From Chloroflexota bacterium (GTDB lineage Bacteria > Chloroflexota > Dehalococcoidia > UBA2979), in the NCBI GenBank assembly GCA_016875635.1, contig VGPD01000015.1, forward strand, positions 1 through 42,539: a stretch of DNA of 42,539 nt. The letters are read 5' to 3'. The notes beneath the pieces are model-generated. The model ran no database searches. It saw only the letters and a program-made list of their open reading frames with translations, and was not told the DNA's origin. Below are positions 8,506 through 15,643 of this stretch, one piece after another. How positions within the stretch are numbered: the first letter of the stretch is position 1; each line of letters opens with the position of its first letter. The position numbers and the translations under genes are program-made.

Positions 8506-9299
8506 CCGCGCCACTCGGTGCCCCATTGCTCGAGGCACGCGACGTCACCGTCCGTGCGGGCGGTCGCGACATCGTCCGCAACGTCTCCATCGAGGTCCGT
8601 ACCGGTGAGATCGTCGGCCTGGTGGGCCCTAACGGCGCCGGGAAGAGCACGTTACTCCGGGCACTCGCCGGCGCCCGCCATGTATCCGGTGACGTCCGCC
8701 TCATTGGCACGCCGATGGGTGCAGTTGACCGTCGCACACGCGCTCGGCTGGTCGCAGTCGTCGAGCAACTGCCCGAAGCCCCCCCCGCGATGACCGTGCG
8801 TGAGCTGGTAGCGCTGGGACGCTTTCCGCATCTGGGCCTGCTCCGCCGCCAGTCGGCTCACGATCAGAACGTGATCGAAGGGGCGCTGCGACGCGCGGGT
8901 TGCGATGCCTTCGCGGATCGCCTCCTCGGCACACTGTCTGGCGGCGAACGGCGACGAGTGTTCATCGCCCGCGCGCTGGCCCAGGAAGCCCGCCTGCTCC
9001 TCCTCGATGAGCCGAGCGCCAACCTCGATGCGGAGGCGCAGGCAATGCTCTTCGAGTTGCTGCGGGCGGTTGCCACGGAAGGCGCCGGGATCCTCGTCGT
9101 GGTGCATGACCTCACGAGCGCCGCAGCCTCATGCGACCGTCTGGTGCTCCTGCGCCAGGGAAGCGTCCTCGCCGCAGGGCCGCCACATGACGTGGTCACT
9201 GCAGAGCATGTCCTGGCCGCGTATGGCCCGCACGTCAGCGTCTTCGAGCATCCGACCAGCGGCATCCCGATCGTGATCCCCACCGCCGCCGCTCGCTGA
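8502..9299 (+). CDS. ABC importer ATPase, BtuD/FecE type
   Basis: 265-residue nucleotide-binding subunit that partners the permease before it. Walker A GPNGAGKST is at residues 42-50, the Q-loop region reads VVEQLPEAPPAMTV, the signature is LSGGERRRVFIARAL, Walker B is RLLLLDEPSANLD and the switch histidine is in VVVHDLTSAA. The sequence after the Q-loop, RELVALGRFPHLG, is typical of siderophore and B12 import ATPases. The GTG start overlaps the permease stop by four bases, so the pair is translationally coupled; a GTG nine bases upstream is an alternative. The absence of a binding-protein gene next to it suggests that it is encoded elsewhere or lost. Confidence 0.92.
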   Translation: MTAPLGAPLLEARDVTVRAGGRDIVRNVSIEVRTGEIVGLVGPNGAGKSTLLRALAGARHVSGDVRLIGTPMGAVDRRTRARLVAVVEQLPEAPPAMTVRELVALGRFPHLGLLRRQSAHDQNVIEGALRRAGCDAFADRLLGTLSGGERRRVFIARALAQEARLLLLDEPSANLDAEAQAMLFELLRAVATEGAGILVVVHDLTSAAASCDRLVLLRQGSVLAAGPPHDVVTAEHVLAAYGPHVSVFEHPTSGIPIVIPTAAAR

Positions 9300-9558
9300 T
9301 CCCCACTGTCTTCCGGCACGCCCGTACCGGTGAACCGCGCGAGCCGTCCGCGCGAACTGCTGGTGCCGGGTGGAGGCGGATTGCATTATGTCGCATTTCG
9401 CCCAGCCCGCCGTTCAGATGGCTCACGGGGCAAGGCCGCGCACCGTGAGCCGGGGGCGGACGCCGGACGGACTCCCGCCCGGCATCCGCCCCATCCACTC
9501 GCCCGTACAATTTGCCCCGAAGCGCGCTGAACAGGCGCGCGCGGGAGGGCACCGCACG

Positions 9559-10098
9559 ATGGAGGACTTAATTGCGCGCCTCCGCCGGCGCGATGCGGAA
9601 GCACTGGCCGCGCTCTATGACAGCACTCACCGGCGCGCCTACGGCCTCGCCCTCCGCGTCCTCAGCGGAGATGCCGCGGCAGCCGAGGACGCGGTGCAGG
9701 AGGGTTACCTGGCATTCTGGCGGCAGGCCGACCGCCTCTCCGCCAACCGCGGTTCCGCGGAGGGACTGCTTCTGACGATTGTCCATCGCCGCGCAGTATA
9801 AGCGGTCAGGAGCCGCATCCGGCGTCGCGAATCGACGGACGCCGTGCCCGACCGGGTCGGCCTGCAGGCGGTCGACCTCCTCGAAGCCGCCTTGACCTCC
9901 ATCGAGGCTGACCGCGTGCGTTCGGCGATGCTGTCGCTCTCACCCGAACATCGCGAGGCTGTGGAACTCGCCTACTTCAGCCAGTTGTCACATCGTGAGA
10001 TCGCGGAGCGCACAGGGGTCCCGCTGGGGACGGTCAAGAGCCGCATGCACCACGCGATCCGGGCCTTGCGCGGGTCGCTGGGACTGGGGACGGTCTGA
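9559..10098 (+). pseudogene. ECF-type RNA polymerase sigma factor split by an in-frame TAA in the linker between its two domains
   Basis: A 179-codon ECF sigma factor frame with TAA at 9799-9801 (codon 81). Upstream is region 2: MEDLIARLRRRDAEALAALY, then AEDAVQEGYLAFWRQADR and LLLTIVHRRAV. Downstream, in the same frame, is the linker RSRIRRRESTDAVPD and region 4: MLSLSPEHREAVELAYFSQ and HREIAERTGVPLGTVKSRM, the helix-turn-helix that reads the -35 element. A strong GGGAGGG site precedes ATG 9559. The stop lies exactly between the two folded domains, and GTG 9844 could restart the second half. The downstream anti-sigma gene is intact and overlaps the stop as TGATG. Options are a pseudogene, a base-call error (one base restores the frame), or two polypeptides that act together as in known split sigma factors. 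I favour the first two. Confidence 0.87.
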
Positions 10099-10751
10099 TG
10101 ACCCCGCTCACCTGCGACGAGATCAATGAGCTCGCCGGTGCCTACGCGCTGGGGCTGCTTGACGCGGACGAGCGCGCCTCGATCGAGGAGCATCTCGCGG
10201 CACAATGGCACGAAGAGTACGCGAACGCGCGCGCTGCTGTCCTAGCGCTCGCGTCGACCGCGCCAGAAGCGGACCCGTCTCCGGATCTTCGCGCCCGCGT
10301 ACTCGAATTCGCCCGTGCCGAGGAGAGGCGAGCGAATCGCCGGTGGATCCCCGGGATACTGGCCGGCGCTGCCACCGCCGCCGCGGTCATCGCGATACTG
10401 ATGTACTCCGGAACCGTGGGCGAACAGGTCGAACCGGCACATCGGATGGTGGTGCAGACTGCCGGGAACGGCGCGTTCCTCGAGCTGGCCGTGGAGGAGG
10501 CGAGTTCACGCGCATCGATCCGCCTCGGTGGCCTTCCGGCTCGTCCAGGCAGCGAGGTGTACCAGATCTGGCTGATCCAGACCGGGCAGCCGCCGCGATC
10601 GATCAGTGTTGTCGGGGCTGACCGCGAGGGCCCGTGGACGCGCACCGCCGAGGTCCGGTTGAAGCGCGGCGATACCGTCGCCGTGACGGTGGAGCCGGAC
10701 AGCACGCGCACCGCGCCTACTCAGACGCCGGTCCTCGCGGGCCAATACTGA
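10098..10751 (+). CDS. RskA-like anti-sigma factor
   Basis: 217-residue membrane-anchored anti-sigma factor. The N-terminal cytoplasmic part (residues 1-80) has a LAGAYALGLLDADERASIEEHL segment as in RskA-type sigma-binding domains. It lacks the His-x3-Cys-x2-Cys zinc motif of ZAS proteins. One membrane helix runs at about residues 84-104 (ILAGAATAAAVIAILMYS). The extracytoplasmic RskA fold contains FLELAVEEASS, LPARPGSEVYQIWLI and GDTVAVTVEP. It overlaps the sigma factor stop by one base (TGATG), so both were made from one message. It presumably held the sigma factor at the membrane until a signal triggered proteolysis. An intact anti-sigma gene next to an interrupted sigma gene is unusual. 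Confidence 0.9.
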   Translation: MTPLTCDEINELAGAYALGLLDADERASIEEHLAAQWHEEYANARAAVLALASTAPEADPSPDLRARVLEFARAEERRANRRWIPGILAGAATAAAVIAILMYSGTVGEQVEPAHRMVVQTAGNGAFLELAVEEASSRASIRLGGLPARPGSEVYQIWLIQTGQPPRSISVVGADREGPWTRTAEVRLKRGDTVAVTVEPDSTRTAPTQTPVLAGQY

Positions 10752-10779
10752 CGGCCGACAGCCGCTCGAGCCCGCGACA

Positions 10780-11826
10780 CTACTCCCGCGGCTTCACGCG
10801 CTCGCACCCACCAGCAGCCGCGGGCCAGCAGGCGGTGTCCCAACCCCAGTCGAGCAGGTTGCCTGCGTGGGTCGCGGCATAACTGTCGCCCAGGACGACC
10901 GCAATCAACCGATGGCCGTCGCGCGTGGCGGAAGCCACGAGCGTCCGATCGGCCTCCTCCGTATAGCCGATCTTCACGCCATCGGCGTCGTCATACATGT
11001 AGAGGAAGACGTTTGAGTTCCATAGTTCAATCTGCTTCGTGCCATGTGTGTCCCACCGCGTCTGCCGCACCACTTCCGCGAAGCCGGGGAGCGTGAAGGC
11101 GTAGCGCGTCAGTGCCGCCAGGTCACGCGCTGACGTGTAGTGCTCCGGCCCGCCGAGACCGTGCGGATCCGTGAAGTGCGTGTCCGTCAACTCCAGACGC
11201 GCAGCGAGCGCGTTCATCGTGTTGACGAACCGCGTCTCGTCGCCGGACACCGCACGCGCGATGGCGACCGCGGCGTCATTCCCCGACCGCAGCATCAAGC
11301 CGTGCAGCAGGTCGCGGAACGTGTACTGGTCCCCCGACGACAACCCCATGATCGTGCTGTCCGGATCGAGGTCGTTCACGTCGACGTCCACCGTCACCAC
11401 ATCATCGAGGTGCCCTAACTCGAGAAGCAGGACCGCGGTGGCAATCTTCGTCACGCTGGCCGGCGCCAGACGTCGCGCTGCGTCGGACTCGGCGAGGACG
11501 GCACCCGACGCCTCATCCACCAGGATGTAGGACCGCGCCGGGATCACGGGGAGCGACGCGCGGGACTGGTCGACACGGGGAGCCGGGCCTCGAGGAGCGA
11601 GCAGCTCACGGGCCGGCCGTGCAGCGCGACGGCTGGCTGCACTGGCCGCGTCCGCGTCAGCAGATTCCGCAAGACGTCCACGGATCAGCAATGTCGACCC
11701 TGCGACGAACAACACCACCACGACGAACGCACACGCGGGAAACACCAACCGGGCGTACCGAGAGGAGGTTTGGGGCGCGCGATAGGAAACACGTCTATCC
11801 ATCGGGCTCGGCCCGCGATATGACAT
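10780..11826 (-). CDS. D-alanyl-D-alanine carboxypeptidase (S11 family, DacA/PBP5 type)
   Basis: 348-residue peptidoglycan-trimming enzyme that removes the terminal D-Ala from pentapeptides outside the membrane. One membrane anchor is at about residues 27-47 (FPACAFVVVVLFVAGSTLL). The catalytic motifs are SVTK (Ser124, Lys127), SGN (181-183) and KIG (285-287). The last one is normally KTG; here the Thr is Ile (ATC instead of ACC), inside DGVKIGYTEEADRTLVASA. The C-terminal beta domain that often follows S11 proteins is missing, so this is the short form. A G-rich site precedes ATG 11826; GTG 11829 is also possible. It converges with the anti-sigma gene and shows no operon link with the PH-domain gene beyond shared direction. 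Confidence 0.9.
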   Translation of the reverse strand: MSYRGPSPMDRRVSYRAPQTSSRYARLVFPACAFVVVVLFVAGSTLLIRGRLAESADADAASAASRRAARPARELLAPRGPAPRVDQSRASLPVIPARSYILVDEASGAVLAESDAARRLAPASVTKIATAVLLLELGHLDDVVTVDVDVNDLDPDSTIMGLSSGDQYTFRDLLHGLMLRSGNDAAVAIARAVSGDETRFVNTMNALAARLELTDTHFTDPHGLGGPEHYTSARDLAALTRYAFTLPGFAEVVRQTRWDTHGTKQIELWNSNVFLYMYDDADGVKIGYTEEADRTLVASATRDGHRLIAVVLGDSYAATHAGNLLDWGWDTACWPAAAGGCERVKPRE

Positions 11827-11894
11827 CACAACCCCCGAGACGCCCGCCGCCGCTCCATGGTCGCCCGGCCACGGCGAGGCGGCAAGTAAGGGGA

Positions 11895-12422
11895 TCAGGT
11901 CGAGGGCGGCGCCTCTCGGCGGGCCGCATCCCGCGTACGGTCGAGGATCGCGAGCACGTCCTGGGGGCGGGGGATTTTGCGCAGGATGAACTCCTGGACC
12001 TCAGCGGCGGTCTGGACGCGCAGGTCACCGAACTTCAGAAATGTTGCGAGGACGCCGCTCCGATCGAGCGCGACATCCTGCACATGCATCAGGTCTGCAG
12101 TGGACACTTCCTCGTGGAACCAGTGCCGCTTTTGCCCGTCGACAAGCCGCTGGTTCGTGATCACCCAGATGTCGTGTACCCAGGCGTACCAGACGAAATA
12201 GGCGCGGATCCCCAGTGCGACCAGGTAGATCAGGGACACGACGACCACGAACACATCCACCGCCCGAGGGCCCTCGGTACGCACCACGACCGTCAGGAGC
12301 ACCAGAGGCGGCACGGTCATGGCGAGCAGCGTGAGCGTGAGCGGAGCGACGAGGAAGAACCAGTGCCGTCGGACGGTCAGCACCACAGATTCGCCGGGCT
12401 GCAGTTGGACGGGCAATCGCAT
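11895..12422 (-). CDS. Membrane protein with bacterial PH domain (YdbS/bPH2-like)
   Basis: About 175-residue protein. It starts LQPGESVVLTVRRHWFFLV, has two membrane helices (residues about 25-75, PLTLTLLAMTVPPLVLLTVVV and VFVVVVSLIYLVALGIRAYF), and then a domain with WVITNQRLVDGQKRHWFHEEVS and VQDVALDRSGVLATFLKFG. This is the YdbS-like bPH2 pattern. Such proteins are envelope components of uncertain role, often linked to membrane stress. GGGAGG six bases before ATG 12422 decides the start, although the frame is open further upstream. No partner gene is visible. The C-terminus RRKIP-like segment and DVLAILDRTRDAARR is charged. Confidence 0.8.
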   Translation of the reverse strand: MRLPVQLQPGESVVLTVRRHWFFLVAPLTLTLLAMTVPPLVLLTVVVRTEGPRAVDVFVVVVSLIYLVALGIRAYFVWYAWVHDIWVITNQRLVDGQKRHWFHEEVSTADLMHVQDVALDRSGVLATFLKFGDLRVQTAAEVQEFILRKIPRPQDVLAILDRTRDAARREAPPST

Positions 12423-12493
12423 GACAGGCCTCCCACGGTATTCACGGAGGCATCGTACTCGCGTGAGGAAGCCGAGGAGCGCTGGCTGACGCC

Positions 12494-12519
12494 AGAGGCC
12501 CGCGTAAGCGTGGGCCTCT
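12494..12519 (-). terminator. Hairpin after the peptide permease genes (possible terminator)
   Basis: An 11-bp stem (AGAGGCCCGCG paired with CGTGGGCCTCT, one G-U pair on one strand) with a 4-base loop, in the 121-base space between dppC and the PH-domain gene. It lacks a clear T-run after the stem in the minus direction, so it may be a processing or weak termination hairpin. Confidence 0.5.
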
Positions 12520-12543
12520 CGACAATCGCGTGACGGACGGGGA

Positions 12544-13479
12544 CTACGTGCCTCGCATACGCGGGTCGAGTTCGTCGCGAAGGGCGTCACCGAACATATT
12601 CACCGCGAAGACCACGCTGGAGATCGCGAAACCGGGGAGCAGCGCCAGACGCGGGTTCGTCTGGAAGTAGGCCTGCCCGGAACCCGTCAGCATCACCCCC
12701 CACGACGGGGTCGGCGGCTGAGCACCGACGCCGAGGAATGACAGGGACGCCTCCGTCACAATCGTCACGGCGATCGCGTACGAGATGAGGACGATCATCG
12801 GCGCCATCACGTTCGGGAGCACGTGCCGGAACATGACGCGGTTGTTCGTGGCGCCCAGGCTTTGGGCCGAGAGGATGAAGAGTTCCTCACGGACCGAGAG
12901 CACCGAGCCTCGGATCACGCGCAAGGGCCGCGGGATGGAGAGCACCGCGAGGACCCAGAAGCCCTTCCAGATGCCAGCCCCCAGGATGGCCACCAGGGCC
13001 ACCGCAAGCACGAGCAGCGGAAGCGTCTGCAGCGCGTCCACGACGCGCTGCAGGAGGAGGTCGAACTTGCCGCCGAAGTACGCGGACATGAGTCCAAGCG
13101 TGCTCCCAATCGTCATGGAGAAGGTCGTCACGCCTAGGCTGAAGTACAGCGAGAGCTCCGCGCCCTTCACCAGGCGGCTAAACACGTCCCGACCGTACTC
13201 ATCCGTGCCCAGGATGTAGAAGCGCGTCCCGTCCATGGAATAGGACCCCACCCCCAGAAGACGGTCTGCGCCGTGTACCCGCGTCGGGTCATACGGGGTC
13301 AGCAATCCCGTCCCCGCGCCGATGGCAACGAAGACGACAAACACGCAGAACAGACCGGCAATGAAACCTAAGGTCCGCTTGCGGGCGAAGCGCTTGATCC
13401 ATGTCCAGGACTTCGTCAGCCTACTCGCCTCCGAATAGGCCGATTGCCCAATCTGTACGGTGGGTGCAGCAGATGCCAT
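12544..13479 (-). CDS. Peptide/nickel-type ABC transporter permease, DppC/OppC family
   Basis: 311-residue inner-membrane permease. The N-terminal region contains ILGTDEYGRDVFSRLVKGAE, the DppC/OppC hallmark GTDxxGRDVxSR. The coupling loop reads AQSLGATNNRVMFRHVLPN, and the C-terminus DPRMRGT is the usual ending. Six hydrophobic segments are visible. A GGAG site lies about 9 bases before ATG 13479. It follows the DppB-type gene by 42 bases and should form the membrane channel with it. The substrate is not deducible beyond an oligopeptide or similar organic compound. The ATPase subunits are not in the window. Confidence 0.93.
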   Translation of the reverse strand: MASAAPTVQIGQSAYSEASRLTKSWTWIKRFARKRTLGFIAGLFCVFVVFVAIGAGTGLLTPYDPTRVHGADRLLGVGSYSMDGTRFYILGTDEYGRDVFSRLVKGAELSLYFSLGVTTFSMTIGSTLGLMSAYFGGKFDLLLQRVVDALQTLPLLVLAVALVAILGAGIWKGFWVLAVLSIPRPLRVIRGSVLSVREELFILSAQSLGATNNRVMFRHVLPNVMAPMIVLISYAIAVTIVTEASLSFLGVGAQPPTPSWGVMLTGSGQAYFQTNPRLALLPGFAISSVVFAVNMFGDALRDELDPRMRGT

Positions 13480-13521
13480 TGGGTCGTTCTCCTCAATTCC
13501 ATCTAGAGGTCGAAATTAAAA

Positions 13522-14472
13522 TTAGGAGTACCGGATTCGAGGGTCGAGCCATGAGTATGAGAGATCGACCACCAGATTGATCAACAGGGTCACGCCTACC
13601 AGCAGCAACAGGATCCCCTGCACCAGCGGGAAGTCACGCTGGGGGACTGCGTCGATGAAGGCCCGGCCCATACCGTTCACACTGAGCGCGCGTTCCACGA
13701 CAACAGAGCCGCCGATGGTGATGGTGATCTGGAAGCCCAGCAGTGTGACCACCGGGATCAACGCGTTACGGAAGGCGTGGCGGAAGATGACCACGCTCTC
13801 CTTCAGGCCCTTCGCCCGCGCAGTGCGGACGTAATCCGCTCGGATGGTCTCCAGCATCGTCGTGCGGATGAGCCGCATGTTCTGTGCTGAGAGGGAAGCA
13901 CCCAGGATGAATGCCGCTGGCAGGAACTGTTGCGCGTGGCCCCCGGGGTTCTCGAAGAGCGACTGCGACGTTTGCGGCGGGAACCAACCGAACCACCGCG
14001 CGCCATAGATGATCACGAGAGTCGCCAAGAAAAAGTTCGGGATCGAGATACCGAGGATGGAGACGCTTCTACCTAAGTAGTCCATCCACGTGTTCTGCCT
14101 GACCGCCGACAGCACGCCGATCGGCGCCGAAATCATGATCCCGATAATGATCGAGATGCCGCCGAGCTCCATCGAAGTCGGCAGCGTGCGCTTGATCACC
14201 GTCAAGACGGGTTCATTCTGCCAATACGACTGTCCCCAGTCTCCGCGGAACAGCCCCCCGGTCCAGCGGAAGTACTGGATGTAGGCGGGCACGTCGAGCC
14301 CGAGTTCCTTGCGCCAACGATCAATCTGCACCTGGTCGGCGCCGCGGGCTTCGGCCATTTGCGCGGTGATAAAGTCACCCGGCATCAGGCGCAGCAGCCC
14401 GAACGTGAACATCGACATCACAACGAGCGTCGGCACCATGAAAATCAGGCGCCGGATCAAATACCTCTGCAT
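13522..14472 (-). CDS. Peptide/nickel-type ABC transporter permease, DppB/OppB family
   Basis: 316-residue permease. It starts MQRYLIRRLIFMVPTLVVMS and continues LRLMPGDFITAQMAEA, the standard DppB/OppB N-terminus. The cytoplasmic loop RTARAKGLKESVVIFRHAF is the EAA motif. The C-terminal region NGMGRAFIDAVPQRDFPLVQG and the final LSYSWLDPRIRYS also fit. It is first in the minus-strand permease pair. A GGGGAG sequence precedes the ATG. The matching binding protein is probably the divergent gene at 15644, separated by an unknown gene and a long inverted repeat. Confidence 0.93.
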   Translation of the reverse strand: MQRYLIRRLIFMVPTLVVMSMFTFGLLRLMPGDFITAQMAEARGADQVQIDRWRKELGLDVPAYIQYFRWTGGLFRGDWGQSYWQNEPVLTVIKRTLPTSMELGGISIIIGIMISAPIGVLSAVRQNTWMDYLGRSVSILGISIPNFFLATLVIIYGARWFGWFPPQTSQSLFENPGGHAQQFLPAAFILGASLSAQNMRLIRTTMLETIRADYVRTARAKGLKESVVIFRHAFRNALIPVVTLLGFQITITIGGSVVVERALSVNGMGRAFIDAVPQRDFPLVQGILLLLVGVTLLINLVVDLSYSWLDPRIRYS

Positions 14473-14588
14473 GGTGACCGCTCCCCTCGACTGGCCGGAA
14501 CACCCGCGTTTTGCGGCTCAACGTATAGCACGCGCAACACTTCACCACACGCATGTCGCTGAACATCACGACCTTGAAATCCCAAGTG

Positions 14589-15383
14589 TTATTTTCCCCG
14601 CCGATGGTCACGCTGCTCGTCACGATAGTGATGAGCGATCAGCGCGCCATACGGTGTGGTCCGTTCCTTCGTGGCACGCTCGGTCCAGTACTGCTCTTGC
14701 CGGGCAACGAAGGCCTGCATGTCCTCTTCCGACGCCGGCGTCAGGTTGATCGTCTCGCGCGGGATGAAGAACACCTGACCGATCGGTGCCCCCCCACTCA
14801 CGACCAGGATGTCGCCCGGCTGCATCGCGTAACGGAATTCGGTGTTCTGCGTATACCAATCCGTCTCGATCCGCGCAGTCAGGATCGGAATCTGAGGACG
14901 GGTGGTCTCGTTCATCACACCCGTGTAGACCGTGTCCCATCCATCTTCAGTTACGAAATCGAACGCGCCCCGGATGCCGATGCCGCCCGCCGGCGCATTC
15001 ACATTTATTGTGCAAGCGTCCAGGAGGTCGAGGGCCGTCGCTTCGTCCAACCCAGATTCACTGTCGGCGTAGCGAATCTCCCGTAACTCGCTTCCCGGAG
15101 CCCCGGCAGCCGCCCGAATCTCAGCCGCGAACAGCACCGTGGGAGGGCGCCCGCCCCCGAGGTCGCGCAGCATCGTGATCTGGTGCAGCCCTTCCTCGCG
15201 ATAACGTATCTGAATAACCTCACGCAGTTCGAGGGGAGGGAACACGAGAAAGTTGGTCCGATTTGCGTCTTCGACCACCGGGCACAACCGTCCGTGCTCC
15301 GGGAGTGAGGCCCGCCGACCGTCAGGCTCGGGAAGTCGACCGACCCCCGGGCGTCTCAGGTTGGGGACGAGGGTGACGCGCAT
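14589..15383 (-). CDS. Conserved-looking hypothetical protein, function unknown
   Basis: About 264-residue soluble-looking protein that I do not recognise. No signal peptide or membrane helix is visible. Codon use and GC are like the neighbours, and the frame is long and uninterrupted. Visible segments are VVEDANRTNFLVFPPLELRE near residue 40, GDILVVSGGAPIGQVFFIPR near residue 200 and WTERATKERTTPYGALIAHH close to the end. The central part (GGIGIRGAFDFVTEDGWDTV) hints at a beta-rich cupin-like or barrel fold, but this is only a guess. I chose ATG 15383 because GGAGCGGG lies upstream; the frame runs on to 15602, but that extension includes one arm of the inverted repeat. It sits between the two halves of a peptide transport system on the permease strand, so it may be expressed with the permeases (116-base gap). 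Confidence 0.65.
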   Translation of the reverse strand: MRVTLVPNLRRPGVGRLPEPDGRRASLPEHGRLCPVVEDANRTNFLVFPPLELREVIQIRYREEGLHQITMLRDLGGGRPPTVLFAAEIRAAAGAPGSELREIRYADSESGLDEATALDLLDACTINVNAPAGGIGIRGAFDFVTEDGWDTVYTGVMNETTRPQIPILTARIETDWYTQNTEFRYAMQPGDILVVSGGAPIGQVFFIPRETINLTPASEEDMQAFVARQEQYWTERATKERTTPYGALIAHHYRDEQRDHRRGK

Positions 15384-15542
15384 CCGAGCCCGCTCCATCT
15401 GCCGAGTCACGGCCCGGCCGTGATCGATCCTACTCGCCTTCGGAAACCTCTTGCCATCGCCCGGCAAACGTCGGTATCGTGCGCGGAATTGAGGGACAAT
15501 CAGACGACACGGATTCGAGTTTCGTGCTGGTCCGTATGTGTT

Positions 15543-15595
15543 CTCTAGCCAGGTCCGCACGCGTGGGGAAAACACGCGTGCGGACCTGGCTAGAG
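15543..15595. repeat. 23-bp perfect inverted repeat with 7-base loop
   Basis: The arms 15543-15565 and 15573-15595 are exact reverse complements (CTCTAGCCAGGTCCGCACG at the outer left side), separated by GGGGAAA/A-type loop bases GGGAAAA. The repeat lies in the 260-base space between the divergent unknown gene (15383) and the peptide-binding lipoprotein (15644), about 50 bases before the latter. As RNA it would be a very stable hairpin in either direction, without a T-run after the stem. It could be a regulatory hairpin in the leader, an operator, or a remnant of a mobile palindromic element. Confidence 0.9.
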
Positions 15596-15643
15596 GGATC
15601 ACCCATCGTGCCAGGCGGCGCGCTGGGTCAGGAGGGAGACAAG

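Noticed and set aside
9300-9558. Extra small gene or RNA in the 259-base space before the sigma factor
   Set aside because: Only a possible -10 hexamer (TACAAT at 9506-9511) without a good -35 match was seen. Short frames there have no ribosome-binding site or recognisable product.
6427-10098. Reassigned stop codons (TGA as Trp, or suppression of TAG and TAA)
   Set aside because: All three stop codons occur as natural gene ends throughout the window, and each of the three lesions uses a different stop. A changed genetic code does not explain this.
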